NCBI RefSeq assembly: GCF_918797505.1
Contig: NC_092794.1
Location: 868,001-932,000, forward strand
DNA: 64,000 nt
From: Bemisia tabaci
Taxonomy: Eukaryota > Arthropoda > Insecta > Hemiptera > Aleyrodidae
Reading direction: 5' to 3'
Made by a program: the position numbers and the translations under genes. Position 1 is the first letter of the stretch; every line of letters starts with the position of its first letter. A model generated the notes under the pieces. That model had not been told where the DNA came from. It was given only the letters and a program-made list of their open reading frames with translations, and ran no database searches. Shown piece by piece: positions 59,501-64,000 of the stretch.

Positions 59501-62500
59501 TTTCCCGTCTTTTCGCGAGTTTTCCCCCCTTTAATATGTTTCTACGGCTTTGGGAGTAATACACTTATTTGAGCACATTACAAGAAAAATAACCCAATTT
59601 ACCTATCTCTGCACGGCTTGCCTGAACGAGTTTAAATTTTTTGATGAGTCAAAAGCAGAAACTCCTCAGATTCTTGAAGCAGAGTGTGTATAGAATCATT
59701 TAAGCCATAAAAATAAAACAATTCTGTTCAGCTGCTGGAAAACAAAGTTGATATAATGTATTTTAGAGCTAAAATAGGCAAATTTGAATTACCGGCATAA
59801 AATTCCGTTACATTATTCGAAAAAAGTTCCCTTGATAGTTATACTGTCTAAGTTTCTTTTATATGGTTGTTTAAAGTACACGAGCTTAAACACTGATAAC
59901 ACCGATTTTAGGCATAATGGTAAATTTTTGCTTCCTAAAACTACCCCTTAGAACTAAAAATTACTCTTTTCCATGGAGCTCTCCAAAAAATTACTGGCTC
60001 TCAAAAAACGAAATCCTATAATTTATTAGCCATCTTGGGCTGAAAGACTGATGTCCTTGTTTCCTTGTACTAGGCGAAAATAAAAGCGGTTCGGGGTTTG
60101 TATTTGCTTTATGTCATGTACTTACACCTCTATCAGTTTGCGGTTCAGGTGGATGAAGTAATAATGTTTCAGTTAGCCTCTCAATGTAATCTAAGCCTTA
60201 TTTTTTGACATCAAAGATAATGGAACACTCTTTCAATTAAAAAACTGCGAAGTACGTTCAGAGATTATATGAAGATCTTTCAGAAAAAAATTTATATTTC
60301 CAAATCTGTGATCCAAAATTAATTCATGTAATCGAGGGTTAATTTTTTAATCTTACTTATAAGGCAGATATTTTTCTGATTGTTGACATGGTGATCATCG
60401 ACACCATGCAACGTTACCGTTTTGATTATAGGTTGCAATTTTATTACAGTGTGCAGTGTACCTAGTGCCCGCTAGGAGCAAACGAGGGAAGGAAGAGACG
60501 GTTTTTTTCTGTTTCCTTTTTTTTTCTCTGGTATCCCATCGAGAAAATCTGATCGAATGATCTGAAAATTTCCCCTGCGAACTACTAGGAGCGAGGGCCC
60601 CACGGCCTACGCACCACTTTTTTTCTGTCTCTCTCTAATTTGGTGCGTGGGCTCCACGACCCAAACCGGAGTCCAAATCCAATGCACCTGTCTTTGAGGG
60701 GGGTGAGTGCGTGGAGTCTATGCACCCTGGAGAGGTCGCACGGCAATCTTAAATTTTTATTGTTTGCGGAGTCAATTTCGACGTCTGCCGATCCACCAGA
60801 TGAACTTGAATTCGTCTACCGGGCTAAAACTAAGTTGATATGTATCCAAACTATACGTGTGTACGATATAAAGGCTAGGAAGCAACGTCAATGCACTTTT
60901 CAAGAGCCAAAAGAGGACTTTTTTGTTCGATTTCATCACAAGAAAGAGCCATTTTCGGGGTCTGCAGATCAGCTGCATGGATTAGAATTCGTCTGCCGGG
61001 CTAAAATTAAGTTGACATGTACCCAAACCTTACCTGCGTACAATATAACGGTTAGTGAACAACGTCAAAACACTTTCCAGGAGCCGAAAAGTGGCTCTTC
61101 CGTGCGATTTCATTGCACGCTTTTTCCGTTTTTCGGGGGGCGCAGCGGCCAGATGCACCACTTTTGAGGTCTGATATTGCCCAATCCGTTACTAGAAAGG
61201 CCAGAACTATGTCCCTGCAAAGTTCCAAGCGTGCCGGAGTAGTGGCGCCAAAAGTGCAGCTGGCTCTTAGACTAGATCAGAATAACTTAAAAGATTCGAC
61301 AGCAGGAGGCCGATAAAAAGTAATAAGGAAATAGGTATTGTTTTTCTTGGATTTAAATAATTCATGTCCCTTCCATTTCGTCTGTATCTTAGTGGCTCAA
61401 TGAAAGTTTGACTCTAAAGTACTGCTACATATCTTAGTTCCAAGGTAGTAGAGCTACTCTGGCGGTCAGTTTGATTACCACTATTTACGAACAGTTAGCT
61501 ATTTGACACATATTTTTTATTTAGACTGGTAGATGCTGATTTTTCCATCTTCTTATGAAATTGATAATTCTATCATGAGCTTGTCGGTTTCATACCTCCA
61601 AATTAGCTAAGCTACCAATTCTCTTTATTCGATCGCTTATATCAAGTTCAGTTCAAAATTCAAGAATTTAAGGAGATTATTTTTCACTGAAAACTATGAA
61701 TTTAAAATCTGCCGAGTTATTTTCAGGAAAATTAGCAGGTACTACCCAAGACTTTTTCAAGCCACTAGCCATAAGAACGTTTAATAATCGAGAGTTGAGC
61801 TTTAGTGACGATGTGTAATATGTTTTTCTTTGTGCTTTTGCTCTAAACTAATGTAATTTGGAGAACAACATTTTATACATTCAGTAAGCAGAATAGTCAT
61901 TTTTAATCATACACCGTAGTCGTTTGTAAGAATGAGAAGAGGAATTAGAAAAAAGACCATGGAAAGGAATGAGTATTTATATTTTACAATCTGTAATTTA
62001 CTGATTCTATCATTATTTACGCACGGCATTATGTCATGTCGGCATAACTCCTCGGAACTTTAGTTTAAGAAAGGAACAAGTTGCAGGTAATTCTGTACCT
62101 GTGACAGGCGGCATGTCAACATTGATAGAAAGAAATAAAGCACCCCTAAAAAGCACCAGCCGCCTAAAAATGCACTGATTGGTTTGTTCTTAAGGTGCTG
62201 TGTCGAGCGTGGGTTGTTTGGCACAGGAGCCCATAGATTTTAAAGTTCAAGGAAACCTCTCCCAACTTAATTAATCATTAAGACCAAATTTCGTGAGACA
62301 TGCTGATGAATCGGAAATACTTGACGATTTAGGTCATGCCTAGCACTCTATATAAGTCACTTCATTTGCCATAAGTCAATAGGAAAAATGCCTTGTTTGG
62401 CATGCAATATTGGTCTGGAATCAAACGCAACTATTTTATTTCAGTTTGTTTGTCTGCTGATTGTAATTGTGGTGGCTCAAATATCTGCTGGCTGGTGGGC

Positions 62501-62618
62501 ATATTGCAACAGTGAACAGCTGGAAAAACTTGTCCGCAAAAGCATTGAATCAACTGTTCAAAATGAATATGGATTGAACCCCCGGCACACAAAAACTTTT
62601 GATATCATCCAGCGAGAT
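47477..62618 (+). CDS. Tetraspanin, N-terminal 145 residues, three coding exons, continues past window
   Basis: Coding exons are 47477-47542, 55895-56089 and 62445-62618 (66, 195 and 174 nt, all phase 0) with GT-AG introns of 8.35 and 6.36 kb. The protein opens MGLTGCYAIMKFLVFLMNLL. It has TM1 (about residues 10-36), a short loop with TM2 (about 53-77), the typical GFLGCCGAHKENQCML intracellular turn, TM3 (about 86-107), and the start of the large loop ending TFDIIQRD just before the expected CCG exon. Tetraspanins organise membrane microdomains and partner proteins. The rest, including TM4, is right of the window. Which insect tetraspanin this is cannot be told. Confidence 0.95.
48990..49831. 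mobile_element. CAGGGTG foldback, 842 bp, TATA duplication
   Basis: CAGGGTGATCCAAAAGTCCC is mirrored at 49831; arms pair for nearly the full length. TATA lies outside both ends (48986-48989, 49832-49835). C-rich arm segments include CCCTTGGGG. No transposase is present. Confidence 0.9.
50325..50391 (-). tRNA. tRNA-like SINE head (not a functional tRNA)
   Basis: On the minus strand TGTGGTGTAATGGTTGTAGT (A box) and AGGTCCTGGGTTTCC (degenerate B box) are spaced as in a tRNA, and the sequence continues as a possible SINE to about 50250. It is best read as a tRNA-derived SINE fragment in tetraspanin intron 1. Confidence 0.45.
51411..51795. mobile_element. hAT-like MITE, 385 bp, 8-bp target duplication CATTAGAA
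   Basis: The end TAGAGTACCTGTATAGGGAG is mirrored at 51795. CATTAGAA flanks exactly at 51403-51410 and 51796-51803. TAGAG fits the hAT YARNG tip. The first 9 to 14 bases match the TAGAGTACC MITEs at 6502 and 46091, which suggests the same transposase. Confidence 0.9.
52052..52493. mobile_element. TTAA MITE, GGTGATTCG family, copy B (442 bp)
   Basis: The ends GGTGATTCGTCAAGCTCA and mirror are flanked by TTAA (52048-52051, 52494-52497). GCGATATATCGC occurs in both arms, as in copy A. The inner sequence differs from copy A apart from the tip, the palindrome and a central ATCGAATGC fold, so the two are subfamilies. Confidence 0.93.
52494..55129. other. Tetraspanin intron 1, AT-rich, with one tRNA-like patch
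   Basis: Mostly AT-rich sequence. A tRNA-like patch on the plus strand at about 54450-54500 (GTAGCGCTGATCC, then a B-box-like GGTCCGATTCCC) may be a SINE remnant. No gene was seen. Confidence 0.4.
55130..55441. mobile_element. MITE with ATGGGTCAG ends, 312 bp
   Basis: ATGGGTCAGTTGCGCTGGTC is mirrored at 55441 with long arms (TTGTAGATTA.AC and AATAAGATC shared). No target duplication was read. It lies in tetraspanin intron 1, 450 bp before exon 2. Confidence 0.82.
55895..56089 (+). CDS. Tetraspanin coding exon 2
   Basis: Acceptor TTTTTTGTCCAG, donor GTATGT. Residues 23-87: VLGLLLIGLAVWML, the small loop, then YYTGISLLLVVGTLLFLTGF and LGCCGAHKENQCMLVM. Confidence 0.96.
56090..57333. other. 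Tetraspanin intron 2, proximal part, no gene seen
   Basis: AT-rich intron; no repeat or coding feature was recognised. Confidence 0.5.
57550..58050. repeat. Tandem 177-178 bp repeat in the left arm
   Basis: Units are anchored by TTGACGTTG at about 57554, 57731 and 57909, each with TAGTTTGG.TACATGT and GCAGACGAATT. The mirrored right arm (about 60770-61110) has two units. In the right arm the unit is open on the plus strand as a 59-residue periodic peptide (RAK.KL.C.QT repeats). Confidence 0.75.
58359..59294. mobile_element. CAGGGTG foldback, 936 bp, nested
   Basis: CAGGGTGGCCCAGACCTACC is mirrored at 59294. Arms pair almost end to end and the centre pairs around 58830. Four copies of the AAGGAATCC.AATTT motif occur. 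Flanks are CATA and TATA, an imperfect 4-bp match. Confidence 0.9.
61275..62444. other. Tetraspanin intron 2, distal part, no gene seen
   Basis: AT-rich intron leading to the exon 3 acceptor; no element was recognised. Confidence 0.5.
62445..62618 (+). CDS. Tetraspanin coding exon 3
   Basis: Acceptor TTTATTTCAG, donor GTAAGT. Residues 88-145: FVCLLIVIVVAQISAGWWAY (TM3), then the helical start of the large loop (VRKSIESTVQNEYGLN...TFDIIQRD). Confidence 0.95.
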
Positions 62619-64000
62619 GTAAGTATCTGTTATTTCTCCAAAAGTGACTTAGCATCTGTTCTAATTATCTAGTTTAGCCATTTTCTTTTAAGACATCCTG
62701 GATCTTTTCTTTGAGGAGTCTGCCATCTCTCTAAAAGGCGTGTTTCGAGGGTAGCCGGTAGTGGAATGGCCATTAGATATTATAGTTTGGTAATTTGTCA
62801 CCAGCAAACCAAAAAGTCAGGGCGGACAGGGTTCTTCGCTGGAGTAAAAGAAATCAGTCTAAAGAAAGCACTCTGGTCGCTGATTAACGCTGGTCTTCAG
62901 GGTCGGGGGCTGAGTCACCAGGTTGACTTCCTGATACAAAAAAATTTAATGTTAAAAAAATCGAAAACATGAGCCTCACTACTAATTAGATTCAAGGGAG
63001 AGGTCGAAAAATTTACGGAAGTGGACCTTTTTTGTAGAGCTTGAAAGGTATATGTCTTTTCCAAGAAGTTTACAGAAGTAGTATCGGGTAAAGGGATCCA
63101 TAGAATTGACAGGGTTTTAATAATTTTAACAAAGAAAAATGACCATAGATTAGAAAACCCTAGAGGGAGTAATTCTTCAATGGACTATCGAAATATCAGC
63201 GTCCCAAACAGATGACTGTGCACAATAATTTCGATCTGCAAAAAATCGTGAAGAAACATTAATAACTCAGAGGCTATCAACACTCACAAGATCAGAATGA
63301 ACATAACAGAACGAGGGCTAAGGTTGTTCTTATTTTTTAAATTTTCGAATTCGAAAGATGGTCTTAAAAGTTGATGTGTGGATAGATAAGAGGCTTCTTG
63401 CAAGGAAATAAATTAAAAGTCATTTCGGCACATTTGAAATTTCTTCAAGTCTTTGGACTGTTTAAACGCGGGCTTGTCTAGAATTTTGGCTACAAATGTA
63501 AGCAATAAATCACCATATTATCTACTCACTACGCACTTTCAAGATATCAGATAAAAACCACAAGGTTTAGTGACCCATTGTTTTTGTTGAGGCACATGGG
63601 ACCAATGCAGGATGGGTTGGAGATAAAAAACAAAATAAGAAAACTAAGGGTTCACAGTAATATTACCAATATTACCTGATTGGCACGGTGTTTTGCGGCT
63701 TTTGTATTGCCACTACGACCAAATTGACGATATTTTCGGACTTTAGAGCCGTAACTCGGCGTTTTCCACGGGGAAACAGTGTTATTTTACCTAAAAACCT
63801 CAAATTTCAACCTGTGTCACTTGAGTCGTTTGAGCACTGGATAAAAATTGTTTTTAATTTTTTTCCTTGCACGAGGCCTCTAATCTATCCACACATCAAC
63901 TTTTAAGACCAGCATCTCCTTTGAATTCGTAAATTTAAAATATCAGAAACACCCTAGTGAGGGCATGGGGTCACGTTGTTGAGAGTTTACAGAGTCAATG
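62619..64000. other. Tetraspanin intron 3, incomplete
   Basis: The GTAAGT donor opens an intron that runs to the window edge without a recognisable next exon (the one expected to carry the CCG motif). Confidence 0.6.

Larger units (their letters stand above)
57334..61274. mobile_element. 3.9-kb foldback with TA-flanked ends and 177-bp repeat arms
   Basis: The ends (GTCTAAGAGC, then GCTGCACTTTTGGCGCC) mirror each other, flanked by TA on both sides. Arms of 0.7-0.9 kb contain 2-3 copies of a ~177-bp unit. A CAGGGTG foldback is nested at 58359-59294. The right inner loop (59340-60600) is AT-rich and non-coding. It lies in tetraspanin intron 2. Confidence 0.85.

Overview
This is animal nuclear DNA, most likely from an insect. 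It shows spliced genes with GT/AG introns of many kilobases, Ty1/copia and non-LTR retrotransposon relics, and a dense load of DNA transposons and foldback MITEs. A hemipteran such as a whitefly, psyllid or planthopper would fit the AT-rich, TE-laden introns, but that is a guess; nothing here fixes the species. No bacterial operon, CRISPR array or rRNA gene is present.

Two host genes can be read exon by exon and lie head to head. The first, on the minus strand, is a complete methylthioribulose-1-phosphate dehydratase gene (APIP/MtnB, methionine salvage). Its five coding exons are 44863-44739, 37097-36937, 20041-19935, 19418-19216 and 11109-11010; they encode 231 residues and keep all expected zinc-binding and catalytic positions. 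The second, on the plus strand, is the 5' part of a tetraspanin gene, with coding exons 47477-47542, 55895-56089 and 62445-62618 (145 residues, three membrane segments, start of the large extracellular loop). It runs off the right edge. The roughly 2.6 kb between the two start codons is packed with four MITEs.

Almost everything else is mobile DNA. 1-3296 is the 5' half of a decayed copia element (minus strand) with a short LTR and a MITE inside its protease region. 4239-5209 is a second, different copia gag-protease relic. 11.2-15.7 kb (APIP intron 4) holds two long foldback elements. APIP intron 2 (20-37 kb) holds several foldbacks, a Jockey-like LINE split by a nest of three DNA elements, a 1.7 kb TTAA-flanked palindrome inside a dispersed repeat, and a foldback (about 32.8-35.5 kb) that contains a CENP-B-type transposase relic and has itself received a TGT...ACA element carrying a KRBA2-like protein relic. 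Intron 1 (37-44.7 kb) has a palindromic mariner relic and hAT-like and 9-bp-TSD MITEs. The tetraspanin introns hold CAGGGTG foldbacks, two TTAA MITEs, an 8-bp-TSD element and a 3.9 kb nested foldback with a 177-bp repeat.

The main value of the window is as a record of insertion events. Exact target-site duplications (TTAA, 8 bp, 9 bp, TATA) can be read for many elements, and in one case the empty site is also present in the window. I found no convincing new biochemical system. The most unusual structures are the foldbacks made from mirrored element halves, the ~180-bp repeat unit shared by two unrelated foldbacks, and a ~35-bp motif repeated inside two foldbacks of the CAGGGTG group.
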